Both the position numbers and the translations under genes were made by a program. From contig NZ_CP109901.1 in the NCBI RefSeq assembly GCF_033095805.1, positions 2,356,001 through 2,420,000 of the forward strand: 64,000 bases of DNA, given 5' to 3'. Below the pieces are notes generated by a model. That model was given only the letters and a program-made list of their open reading frames with translations, searched no databases and was not told where the DNA came from. This DNA comes from Serratia sp. UGAL515B_01. GTDB lineage: Bacteria; Pseudomonadota; Gammaproteobacteria; Enterobacterales; Enterobacteriaceae. Shown here piece by piece: positions 1 through 8,200 of this stretch (the first letter of the stretch is position 1; every line of letters begins with the position of its first letter).

Positions 1-325
1 ACGGCTTACAAAAGTCTGCTTTCACCTAACATATCTCTTTTTTATCAGATACGAGGATGTGTGTCTCAAACTGTCGCAGCCCCCCAAACACGTCATCAAG
101 TCCTGCAACGGCACTCACATGTAATTGAGGAAAACAGCCCATTATTAGGGAGAACGTACCAATGGGGTCGTAACGACGTTACGTCTGCCTTGAGGATGGG
201 AGCACAGGCATGTGCTCCATAATAGCCCCCTTGGTGCGCTAGGCCCGGTATCTCAGGCTAGAAGGTGACTTTGTGACAGCCTAAGGCCAGTAAAATACAG
301 GCCTATTATTTCGCTTAGTTGGATA
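1..325. other. Left-edge stretch with no recognised gene
   Basis: No convincing reading frame is visible here. The stretch lies downstream of mntH. It contains a perfect 8-bp inverted repeat (arms 199-206 and 211-218, four-base loop) without a following T run, and a weaker AGGCC/GGCCT stem near 284-304 that could act as the mntH terminator. I cannot assign the rest. Confidence 0.4.
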
Positions 326-1564
326 TCAGAACAGGCTGGTTACTAATAGATAGCCATTCAGCCCTACTACCACCAACACGATCAATTTGCCCATGTTCTG
401 CATGGTACGACTGTTGACCATATTCCCCATTAGCTCACGGTTAGCAGTAAATGCCAGCAGTGGTACCAATGCCAGTGCGATACCAAAACTCAACAATACC
501 TGGCTCAACACCAGAATACGTGTTGCATCCATACCGAGCATAATGACGATAAAAGAGGGCATCATGGTAACAACGCGACGAACCCAGATGGGAATATAGA
601 AGCTTACAAACCCCTGCATTACCACTTGCCCTGCCAAAGTTCCCACCACAGTGGAAGACAACCCCGCTGCTACCAGACTCAGGCCAAATATCGTGGCCGC
701 GGCATTACCCAGCAAAGGCTGCAACGTCAAATAAGCCTGATCGAGATCGTCAATACCCGTATAGCCATTAAAATGGAAAGCGGCAGCAGCCGTTGCCATC
801 ATCGCTAGGTTAACGAAACCGGCAATCGTCATCGCAATCGCAACATCCAATTTTGTCGATGCATAGCGCTCCGATTTGGTGTTCTTATCTGCAGTCTGAG
901 TCAATGAAGAGTGGAGGTAAATCACATGGGGCATAATAGTTGCTCCCAGCACCCCGGCAGCAAGAAACACCGCATCACCATTTGGCAAATCCGGTATTGC
1001 CATCCCTCTCACCAACCCGCTCAATTGTGGTTGGGAAAAGACCATTTCGACAATGTAGGCTGCCGCCACGAACACCAGTAGAGCGCCAATCACTAACTCC
1101 AGTGGCTTTTGCCCACGATTTTGCAGCGTCAAGATCAGCAAGGTGGCAATACCGGTGAGGATCGCACCTTCCAGTAGCGTGACGCCTAACAACAATTTGA
1201 AACCAATGGCAGCACCGATAAATTCTGCCAGATCGGTCGCCATAGCGATAATCTCCGCCTGTACCCAATAGGCCCATACGGCTGGACGCGGGAAACGATC
1301 ACGGATATGTTCAGCCAGGTTTTTACCGGTAGCAATGCCGAGCTTGGCGGAAAGCAGTTGAATAAACATCGCCATAACGTTGGCCCAGACCACCACCCAA
1401 AGCAGCGTATAGCCAAAAGAAGCGCCGGATTGAATATTAGTTGCGAAATTGCCGGGGTCGATATAACCGATAGCGGCAATAAAAGCAGGTCCCATCAAAG
1501 AAAGTTTAATCTTCCCGGATGAGCGACTAGAAATTGTACTGTTGGCCATACGGCTGTTCAGCAT
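326..1564 (-). CDS. mntH: Divalent metal cation transporter MntH (Nramp family)
   Basis: This is a proton-coupled Mn2+/Fe2+ importer of the inner membrane. The 412-residue length equals that of E. coli MntH as I recall it, and the two align throughout. The Nramp signature DPGN is at residues 36-39 (first membrane helix) and the MPH motif is at 211-213 (sixth helix); in this family both form the metal site. The protein has about eleven hydrophobic segments. The first ATG is preceded by an AAGGGG purine run at suitable spacing; a second ATG five codons in lacks one. A Fur-like box lies about 50 bp upstream, fitting iron or manganese control. An IS1-family element begins about 115 bp upstream and may have replaced distal promoter sequence. 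The gene looks intact. Confidence 0.97.
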   Translation of the reverse strand: MLNSRMANSTISSRSSGKIKLSLMGPAFIAAIGYIDPGNFATNIQSGASFGYTLLWVVVWANVMAMFIQLLSAKLGIATGKNLAEHIRDRFPRPAVWAYWVQAEIIAMATDLAEFIGAAIGFKLLLGVTLLEGAILTGIATLLILTLQNRGQKPLELVIGALLVFVAAAYIVEMVFSQPQLSGLVRGMAIPDLPNGDAVFLAAGVLGATIMPHVIYLHSSLTQTADKNTKSERYASTKLDVAIAMTIAGFVNLAMMATAAAAFHFNGYTGIDDLDQAYLTLQPLLGNAAATIFGLSLVAAGLSSTVVGTLAGQVVMQGFVSFYIPIWVRRVVTMMPSFIVIMLGMDATRILVLSQVLLSFGIALALVPLLAFTANRELMGNMVNSRTMQNMGKLIVLVVVGLNGYLLVTSLF

Positions 1565-1610
1565 ACTGCAAACCCCTTACCAAGTATTAAGCTTACCTTT
1601 ATCCTTAATT

Positions 1611-1630
1611 AAATGATAATAATTATCAAG
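1611..1630 (-). promoter_or_regulatory. Fur-like box upstream of mntH
   Basis: The core GATAATAATTATC (1615-1627) resembles the Fur consensus GATAATGATAATCATTATC. It lies 47-66 bp upstream of the mntH start. mntH is Fur- and MntR-controlled in E. coli; I do not see a clear MntR palindrome. Confidence 0.6.
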
Positions 1631-1690
1631 TGCATTTAAAGCGGTGATATTTATCGTTGTAATAGCCAAAAAAGGGGGCGTGACGCAAAT

Positions 1691-2194
1691 TTAGTGGTAA
1701 TGGTTGATTGTCTGATACCAGCCGATGATCTTATCGTGCATTTCTTCTGACTTTGAGAAGCAAATGGTCTTGCGGGTAAGCCGCTTAAGATGGGTCCGCA
1801 AGTTCAGATTATGTCGCTCTATCCGTTGAGTGTATTTCTTGCTGATAACATGACTGGTTGAGGACAATAAAGTTCGGTATACCGGCCAGGCATCGGTCAT
1901 GTAGAAGGCAATGCTAAACTGGCTCAGCAAAACCAGAAGACGCTTTAATGTCAAAACATTTCGCGGGCCAAATACATGGGCGGTGACGCGCTTTCGGATG
2001 CGGTCATAGGCATAAAACAGCCAGCGCTGATTGCCTTTACAGCGGACATACGACCACTGTTCATCGGCTTCACAGCAGATAACGACTTCTGCGCCTGGCT
2101 CAACGTTTTGCGCTACCTGATGCGGTGCAAGTTTTTTAGGTGACGAAGAACGGTGTTGAGACTTATCCGCGGTGCTCTTGCCGTATCGCGGCAT
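1691..2194 (-). CDS. insB: IS1-family transposase InsB
   Basis: The 167-residue product has the same length as the classic InsB reading frame. It is the catalytic half of the IS1 transposase and is normally made as an InsA-InsB' fusion by -1 slippage. Conserved stretches typical of IS1 are visible: [15 protein letters not shown], and near the C-terminus [11 protein letters not shown] with the final HDKIIG segment. These hold the DDE-type acidic residues of the family. The frame is intact. Because the upstream insA is frameshifted, a functional fusion transposase is not expected from this copy. Confidence 0.9.
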   Translation of the reverse strand: MPRYGKSTADKSQHRSSSPKKLAPHQVAQNVEPGAEVVICCEADEQWSYVRCKGNQRWLFYAYDRIRKRVTAHVFGPRNVLTLKRLLVLLSQFSIAFYMTDAWPVYRTLLSSTSHVISKKYTQRIERHNLNLRTHLKRLTRKTICFSKSEEMHDKIIGWYQTINHYH

Positions 2195-2387
2195 CCAGAG
2201 CCATTCATCGCCATATCAACAATCGTTTGATGGGTTTCAGGTTTCGCCCCGTTGTAGCGGTAGTGGAGCTGAAAGGTTTTCAGGCACTGCTTACAGCGAT
2301 AGAGTTGCGCCCCTGAACTAGAATGACCGTTTTGGATAACCCCTGAGTTTCAGGACAGTGGGGACAAACCACATCAATCTTTGCCAT
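2113..2387 (-). pseudogene. insA: Frameshifted IS1 insA (DNA-binding half of transposase)
   Basis: The ATG at 2387 starts a zinc-finger-like N-terminus (CPHCPET) that runs out of frame. One extra base in the C run at 2340-2343 (G on the coding strand) restores a 91-residue InsA with a second cysteine pair (CKQC), a helix-turn-helix region and a TAG stop at 2113-2115. The length of 275 nt is exactly one base short of 92 codons. The classic InsA is 91 residues, so a single-base deletion is the simplest explanation. Confidence 0.8.
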
Positions 2388-2440
2388 CAATTATCCAAAG
2401 GGTAAAGAGTACAACAACACTAAGTTTGCGTCACGACGGC

Positions 2441-2472
2441 AAAAAGCCGATCTTTAATAAGATCGGCTTTTT
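2441..2472 (-). terminator. Intrinsic terminator after the tRNA-Ala pair
   Basis: A 12-bp perfect stem (2441-2452 with 2461-2472, eight-base loop) has A/T runs at both ends, so it can work in either direction. It lies directly downstream of the tRNA-Ala genes on the minus strand. Confidence 0.85.
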
Positions 2473-2478
2473 AAATGG

Positions 2479-2554
<76 letters not shown>

Positions 2555-2615
2555 ACAAAAGTAGCACGCGTTAACCGCGCGTTACGGTACAAACCAACCT
2601 TATGTTACATTTGGT

Positions 2616-2691
<76 letters not shown>

Positions 2692-2725
2692 GATCCACAA
2701 TCACAAAAGCTTGTGAACGGGGCGC

Positions 2726-2754
2726 ATAATATGAAACCCCTGAAACCCTGTCAA
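2726..2754 (-). promoter_or_regulatory. Sigma-70 promoter of the tRNA-Ala pair
   Basis: On the minus strand a perfect -35 TTGACA (2749-2754) and a -10 TATTAT (2726-2731) are separated by 17 bp. A GC-rich GCGCCCCG discriminator follows, as is usual for stable-RNA promoters under stringent control. Confidence 0.85.
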
Positions 2755-2854
2755 CGGCTAAATTGAATTCCTCGATCAAGCGCTGAAAAAGCCGCCAAGT
2801 CAGCACGTTTAAAGCTAAAAAAACGCCTTTTTTGGTAGAAGTAAACCGCTAAGC

Positions 2855-2883
2855 AAAAGCCCCGCAAATTACTTAGCGGGGCT
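2855..2883 (-). terminator. gltX terminator
   Basis: An 8-bp stem AGCCCCGC/GCGGGGCT (2858-2865 with 2876-2883) is followed on the minus strand by a T run. It lies 28 bp after the gltX stop. Confidence 0.85.
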
Positions 2884-2911
2884 CTGCCTGTTTCACTAGG
2901 GTCGCGTAGGA

Positions 2912-4327
2912 TCAAGCCTGAGCTTCACGCTCTGCAATGTAGGCCAACGCTTGATCAATACGTTGTAAAGAACGGGCCTGCCCTATGGCATGCACGGTAA
3001 CATCCATACCCGGTGACTGCCCGGCACCGGTAACAGCAACACGCAAAGGCATCCCCACTTTACCCATGCCGACACCCAGTTCATCGGCAGTACCCTGAAT
3101 AGCGTTATGAACATTTTCAGGTGTCCAGATGCTGATTGCTGACAACTTGGTTCGTACAGCCTCAAGCGGCTCACGTGCTACAGGGCGCAGGTGTTTTTTA
3201 GCCGCATCCGCATCAAACTCACTAAAATCCTGATAGAAGTAATGGCAGGATTGCGCCATTTCCTTCAGCGTTTTACAACGCTCGCCCAGCAGTTTAACCA
3301 GGTCTTTCAGCTCCGGGCCGTTACGGGTTTCAATACCTTGCTGTTCAATATGCCAAGCAAGATACACTGCGACTTCTTCTGCTGGCATATGGTTGATATA
3401 ATGATGATTCAGCCACTGTAGTTTCTCGGTATTGAATGCGCTTGCCGACTTACTAATTGCATCCAGCGTGAAGAACGCTTTCATTTCATCAACAGTGAAG
3501 ATTTCCTGATCGCCGTGGGACCAACCCAGACGAACCAGATAGTTCAACAACGCCTGCGGCAAATAGCCATCGTCACGATACTGCATTACCCCAACCGCAC
3601 CGTGGCGTTTAGACAATTTTTTACCATCATCACCCAGAATCATAGATACATGGGCATACTCCGGTACTGGAGCCCCCAGTGCTTTCAGGATGTTAATCTG
3701 CCGCGGCGTGTTATTGATATGATCCTCACCGCGGATCACGTGGGTAATTTCCATATCCCAATCGTCAATCACCACACAGAAGTTATAGGTTGGCGCACCG
3801 TCAGTGCGGCGAATGATTAGATCGTCTAATTCCTGATTGCTGAATTCAATTAGGCCACGGATTTTATCATCAAAAATTACCGAGCCTTCCTGCGGGTTAC
3901 AAAAGCGCACCACATGCGGCTGACCTTCGGTATGACTGCACTGACTATCGCGGCAGTGGCCGTCATAACGTGGCTTTTCGCCATTCGCCATCTGCTGTTC
4001 GCGTAAGGCTTCAAGGCGTTCTTTAGAGCAATAGCATCTATAGGCAGTCCCTTTTTCAAGCATTTCATCAATCACTGCATTGTAACGATCGAAACGCTTG
4101 GTCTGGAAATAAGGGCCTTCATCCCAATCCAGATTCAACCAGTTCATGCCATCCATAATTGCGTCGATCGCATCCTGGGTTGAGCGTTCGAGATCGGTAT
4201 CTTCGATACGCAGTACAAACTCACCGCCAGCATGACGGCTAAATAACCAGGAATACAGCGCAGTACGAGCTCCGCCGACATGAAGATAGCCGGTTGGGCT
4301 TGGTGCAAAACGGGTTTTTATTTTCAT
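2912..4327 (-). CDS. gltX: Glutamyl-tRNA synthetase
   Basis: This cytoplasmic class I enzyme charges tRNA-Glu. The 471-residue protein starts [13 protein letters not shown], as E. coli GltX does, so I use the ATG at 4327. An in-frame ATG eight codons earlier lacks support. The HIGH-like motif is YLHVG near residues 14-18, and the KMSKS-type motif is KLSKRHG near 237-243. The zinc-site cysteines are seen as CYC near 98-100 and in the CRDSQC segment near 125. The C-terminal anticodon-binding region is complete. The gene is divergent from the tRNA-Val/Lys operon and followed by its own terminator, as in E. coli. Confidence 0.98.
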   Translation of the reverse strand: MKIKTRFAPSPTGYLHVGGARTALYSWLFSRHAGGEFVLRIEDTDLERSTQDAIDAIMDGMNWLNLDWDEGPYFQTKRFDRYNAVIDEMLEKGTAYRCYCSKERLEALREQQMANGEKPRYDGHCRDSQCSHTEGQPHVVRFCNPQEGSVIFDDKIRGLIEFSNQELDDLIIRRTDGAPTYNFCVVIDDWDMEITHVIRGEDHINNTPRQINILKALGAPVPEYAHVSMILGDDGKKLSKRHGAVGVMQYRDDGYLPQALLNYLVRLGWSHGDQEIFTVDEMKAFFTLDAISKSASAFNTEKLQWLNHHYINHMPAEEVAVYLAWHIEQQGIETRNGPELKDLVKLLGERCKTLKEMAQSCHYFYQDFSEFDADAAKKHLRPVAREPLEAVRTKLSAISIWTPENVHNAIQGTADELGVGMGKVGMPLRVAVTGAGQSPGMDVTVHAIGQARSLQRIDQALAYIAEREAQA

Positions 4328-4586
4328 TAAGCTCACTGCCTTATTACACAATGCGTATCGGCAGGGTGCCGACGATTGCCAGGAATTGGAAAAGTGGCCT
4401 ACATTCTACCACTCCATAGCAATTCCTCAACGCTGACACACTATTGCCAAGCGGCATTAGGAGAAGTTGGCGGCACGTTTCGCATGATAAGGTGTAAAAA
4501 ATCAGCATAGCTGACAGTTCAGCAATGTCCCTTAAATCGCGCCTGCCTAAATTTGCGGCGAACAGATGAAAACGTTTTAAAAAGCG

Positions 4587-4614
4587 TTGACTCACTTTCA
4601 ACTATCCCTATAAT
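4587..4614 (+). promoter_or_regulatory. Promoter of the tRNA-Val/tRNA-Lys operon
   Basis: TTGACT (4587-4592) and a perfect TATAAT (4609-4614) are spaced 16 bp apart. A GCGACTCC discriminator lies just upstream of the first tRNA. Confidence 0.85.
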
Positions 4615-4631
4615 GCGACTCCAACAAGACG

Positions 4632-4707
4632 GGGCGATTAGCTCAGTTGGTAGAGCATCTCCTTTACACGGAGGGGGTCGGCGGTTCGAGCCCGTCATCG
4701 CCCACCA
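4632..4707 (+). tRNA. tRNA-Val (anticodon TAC), copy 1
   Basis: This is a 76-nt tRNA with encoded CCA and anticodon TAC in loop TTTACAC. Its acceptor stem is GGGCGAT/ATCGCCC, where the other two copies have GGGTGAT/ATCACCC. Both sides of the base pair changed, so the fold is kept. Confidence 0.97.
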
Positions 4708-4729
4708 TCTTGTTAAATGAGAGAAATGA

Positions 4730-4805
4730 GGGTGATTAGCTCAGTTGGTAGAGCACCTCCTTTACACGGAGGGGGTCGGCGGTTCGAGCCCGTCATCACC
4801 CACCA
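4730..4805 (+). tRNA. tRNA-Val (anticodon TAC), copy 2
   Basis: This is a 76-nt tRNA with encoded CCA and anticodon TAC. It differs from copies 1 and 3 by one base just before the anticodon stem (GCACCTCC instead of GCATCTCC). It lies 22 bp after copy 1 in the same operon. Confidence 0.97.
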
Positions 4806-4845
4806 CCCATTATCTTGTTTAGTAACAATCTGGAAGTCCTGAAGT

Positions 4846-4921
4846 GGGTGATTAGCTCAGTTGGTAGAGCATCTCCTTTACACGGAGGGGGTCGGCGGTT
4901 CGAGCCCGTCATCACCCACCA
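4846..4921 (+). tRNA. tRNA-Val (anticodon TAC), copy 3
   Basis: This is a 76-nt tRNA with encoded CCA, anticodon TAC and acceptor stem GGGTGAT/ATCACCC. It is followed after seven bases by tRNA-Lys. Confidence 0.97.
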
Positions 4922-4928
4922 CTTCTGC

Positions 4929-5004
4929 GGGTCGTTAGCTCAGTCGGTAGAGCAGTTGACTTTTAATCAATTGGTCGCAGGTTCGAATCCTGCACGACCC
5001 ACCA
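4929..5004 (+). tRNA. tRNA-Lys (anticodon TTT)
   Basis: This is a 76-nt tRNA with encoded CCA. The acceptor arm is GGGTCGT/ACGACCC and the anticodon loop is CTTTTAA. It is the last gene of the Val-Val-Val-Lys operon, the same order as valUXY-lysV in E. coli. Confidence 0.97.
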
Positions 5005-5011
5005 ATATAGA

Positions 5012-5035
5012 AAAAAGCGCCTTACGGCGCTTTTT
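5012..5035 (+). terminator. Terminator of the tRNA-Val/Lys operon
   Basis: A stem AAAAAGCGCC/GGCGCTTTTT with a four-base loop and a following T run lies eight bases after tRNA-Lys. Confidence 0.9.
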
Positions 5036-5232
5036 CGTTTGAAGTTCTGCAACACAGAATTCTGCCGAGAACAAGACCAACTGCTCATCACAACCCTGCA
5101 ATTTTGGAACTATGGGCAATTGCGGATATCACTCTGCTTTTGCCCATGCTCCATACTTCTATTAAAGTTACAAAAGCAAGGCCTGTCCGCGCGTTTCATT
5201 TAAGCCACCAAGCATTGATTTTTATCCCGTCT

Positions 5233-8200
5233 TTACTTGACGCATATATAACCAGATGTAGCATTGCCTACACTATGAACTGTGCCATCAGCGGGGTGGA
5301 AATCATAGCCCGTTTCCGCAGTCCAAACAGTGCTTGCAACTACCATTCCTGAATAGCTCCCTAAATTACCCCATTCGGCGAATAAAGATCCCGTACCACG
5401 GACCGAAACACCAGATGCCAACTCACTGCTAGTGGCCAATCTCCCGCCAGCACTTTGACACGCCGTAATGGCAGCAGCTTGACTCACTGCAGCATTACTG
5501 GAGGACACAACCCAGAGGCCTACATTAAACTTGTAGGTGAAAACTTTGCTGTTGTCCTGTTTCCACGTTGCCGTAATGGTCACTTCTCCGCTTGGGTTAT
5601 CCGCAAAAGTCACTAATCCTGCGGAACTCACTGCCACATTAGCATCACTGCTTTCCCAGTCATAATTAGTGTTAGTCGCGGCAACCCCGTGTGGTGATAA
5701 TTGGAAATTTGCATTCTTGAATGCGGTCGTAGGAAAGCCGCTACTGATACTCAATGCAGTAGTCGTATTTGTCGGCGTATTCAAGGCTGCTTTAGTAAAG
5801 TCTGGATAGAACGTCACTGTAGCATTTTGAACGCTTTTCACACTCGCTGTGTTGGTCATCGTGGCCGTTATTGTACTAACCGTGCCTACCGTGTTGGCGA
5901 GAGAGAGATCGGCGGTTATTTTACCTGCACTATCCGTTTTTGTTGCACTGGCGCTGATTGTCACACTATTGGTGGCGGCAAAAGTCACTGCCATGTTAGG
6001 GACAGGATTACCATACTTATCGGTAACAAGGACTTGTACTTTGTTTTTCCCAACTCCAGACACCTGACCATCCACTTCTACCGTAAAATTATCAGCCGTA
6101 AGCTCAGCTGTCGCCGTATCTGCAACAAAATTCGTCGCAATAGTTTGTCCATTCCCCCCCACCGTCGCGGTCACTTGACTGGTGCCTGCTTTGGTACTGA
6201 TTAAAGTGATGGTAGCGATACCTTGATCGTTTGTCGTTGCACTACTGGCAATGGTAGCGCCATTGTCTGCGACAAAAGTGACGGTCTGATTTGGCACCAG
6301 ATTGCCTTGTTTATCTGTGACAGTTACCTTCACGCTGTTAGTCGCAGAACCATTAGCGGCAGCCCCGTTAGTTACCACCACAAAAGCACCGCTGGCAATA
6401 GCGGCAGTAGCCGTATCAGCCACAAAGCTAACATCGACATTGGATGCTTTGCCGTTCACCGTTGCAGTGACCTGACTGGTGCCCGCTTTCAAGCTGGTTA
6501 GGGTAACGTTCACAACCCCTTGCGCATCTGTCGAAGCACTACTGGTAATGGTCGCAGTGTTATTTGCCTTAAAGGCCACAACCTGGTTTGGTACAGGGTT
6601 GCCTTGCTTATCAGTGACAGTCACTCGGACACTGTTGGTTGCCGTACCATTGGCAGCCCTACCATCATCCACAACCACAAAGGCACCTGCAGCAATAGCG
6701 GCCGTGGTGGTGTCAGCCACAAATTTGACATTGATATTGAACGACTGTCCATTCACCGTAGCGGTAACCTGGCTGGTACCCGCCTTTAGACTACTAAGGG
6801 GAACAGTCACCTTGCCCAGATCGTCTGTCGATGCATTTTCGGCAATAGTAGCACCGTTATCTGCCGCAAAGGTTATCGCCTGGTTGGGTACTAGGTTGCC
6901 CTGCGCATCGGTAACGGTGACACGGACACTGTTAGTTGCCGTACCGTTAGCCGCTGCCCCATCGTTGACCACCACGAAGGCACCCTCGGCAATCGTAGCG
7001 GTGGCGGTGTCGGCCACAAAGTTCACATTAATATTGAAAGGGTTACCGTTCACGGTTGCCGTGACCTTGCTGGTACCCGCTTTTGGACTGGTCAAGGTAA
7101 CGGTGGCGATACCCTGGTCGTTGGTTGAAGCAGTACCGGTAATGGTGGCATCATTATCTGCCGCAAAGGTCACTGCCTGATTTGGTACAGGATTACCTTG
7201 TTTGTCGGTAACAGTCACTCTGACACTGTTAGTCGCTTTACCATTGGCTGCAGCCCCATCATCCACAACGATAAAGGCTCCAGCAGCAATGGTGGCTGTC
7301 GTCGTGTCAGCCACAAATTTGACGTCAATGTCGAACGGAACACCGTTCACCGTTGCAGTGACCTTGCTGGTACCGGCTTTTGGGCTGGTCAAGGTAACGG
7401 TGGCGATACCCTGGTCGTTGGTTGAAGCACTGCCAGTAATGGTAGCACCGTTATCTGCAGCAAAGGTTATGGTCTGGTTCGGCACCAGGTTACCTTGTGC
7501 ATCAGTAACAGTGACACGAACACTGTTGGTAGCCGTGCCGTTGGCAGCAGCACCATCGTTGACCACCACAAAGGCACCGTCAGCAATCGTGGCAGTCGTC
7601 GTATCAGCCACAAATTCAACATCAATATTGAACGGCTGACCATTCACCGTTGCAGTGACCTGGCTGGTGCCCGCTTTTGGACTGGTCAGAGTAACGGTAA
7701 CAATACCCTGATCGTTGGTCGAAGCACTGCTGGTAATGATGGCACCGTTATCTGCTGCAAAGGCCACCGTCTGATTCGGCACCGGGTTACCCTGTGCGTC
7801 GGTAACGGTAACACGGACACTGTTCGTGGCACTACCGTTGGCGGCAGCCCCGTCATTCACCACCACGAAGGCTCCTGCATCAATGGTAGCGGTCGTTGTA
7901 TCAGCCACAAAATTGACGTCAATATTGAACGGTTTGCCGTTCACCGTTGCGGTAACCTGACTGACACCCGCTTTTGGACTGCTCAGGGTAGCGGTCACTA
8001 CACCCATATCGTCAGTTGCAGCACTGCCGACAATCGCAGCACCATTAGTTGCAGCAAAGCTTACTGTTTGGTTTGGTACCGGATTACCCTGTGCATCGGT
8101 GACAGTCACTCGCACACTGTTAGTGGCAGTACCGTTGGCGGCGGCTCCGTCGTTGACCACCACAAAGGCACCGTCAGCAATCGTAGCGGTGGCGGTGTCG

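Larger units (their letters stand above)
1679..2435 (-). mobile_element. IS1-family insertion sequence
   Basis: The element is about 757 bp, close to the 768 bp of classic IS1. It is bounded by imperfect 15-bp inverted repeats, CGTGACGCAAATTTA at 1679-1693 and its near complement at 2421-2435. It carries insA and insB in the usual overlapping arrangement on the minus strand. The A6C slippery sequence used for frameshift production of InsAB' is present at 2131-2137. I see no 8-9 bp target duplication: the left flank ends AAAGGGGG and the right flank begins ACGGCAAAA. This suggests that a flank was rearranged or deleted after insertion. The right end abuts the tRNA-Ala terminator. Confidence 0.88.

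Noticed and set aside
4929..5004. Phage or island attachment site at tRNA-Lys
   Set aside because: I looked for a repeat of the tRNA 3' end near the far side of the accessory block (about 31,600-31,750) and saw none. There is no integrase gene.
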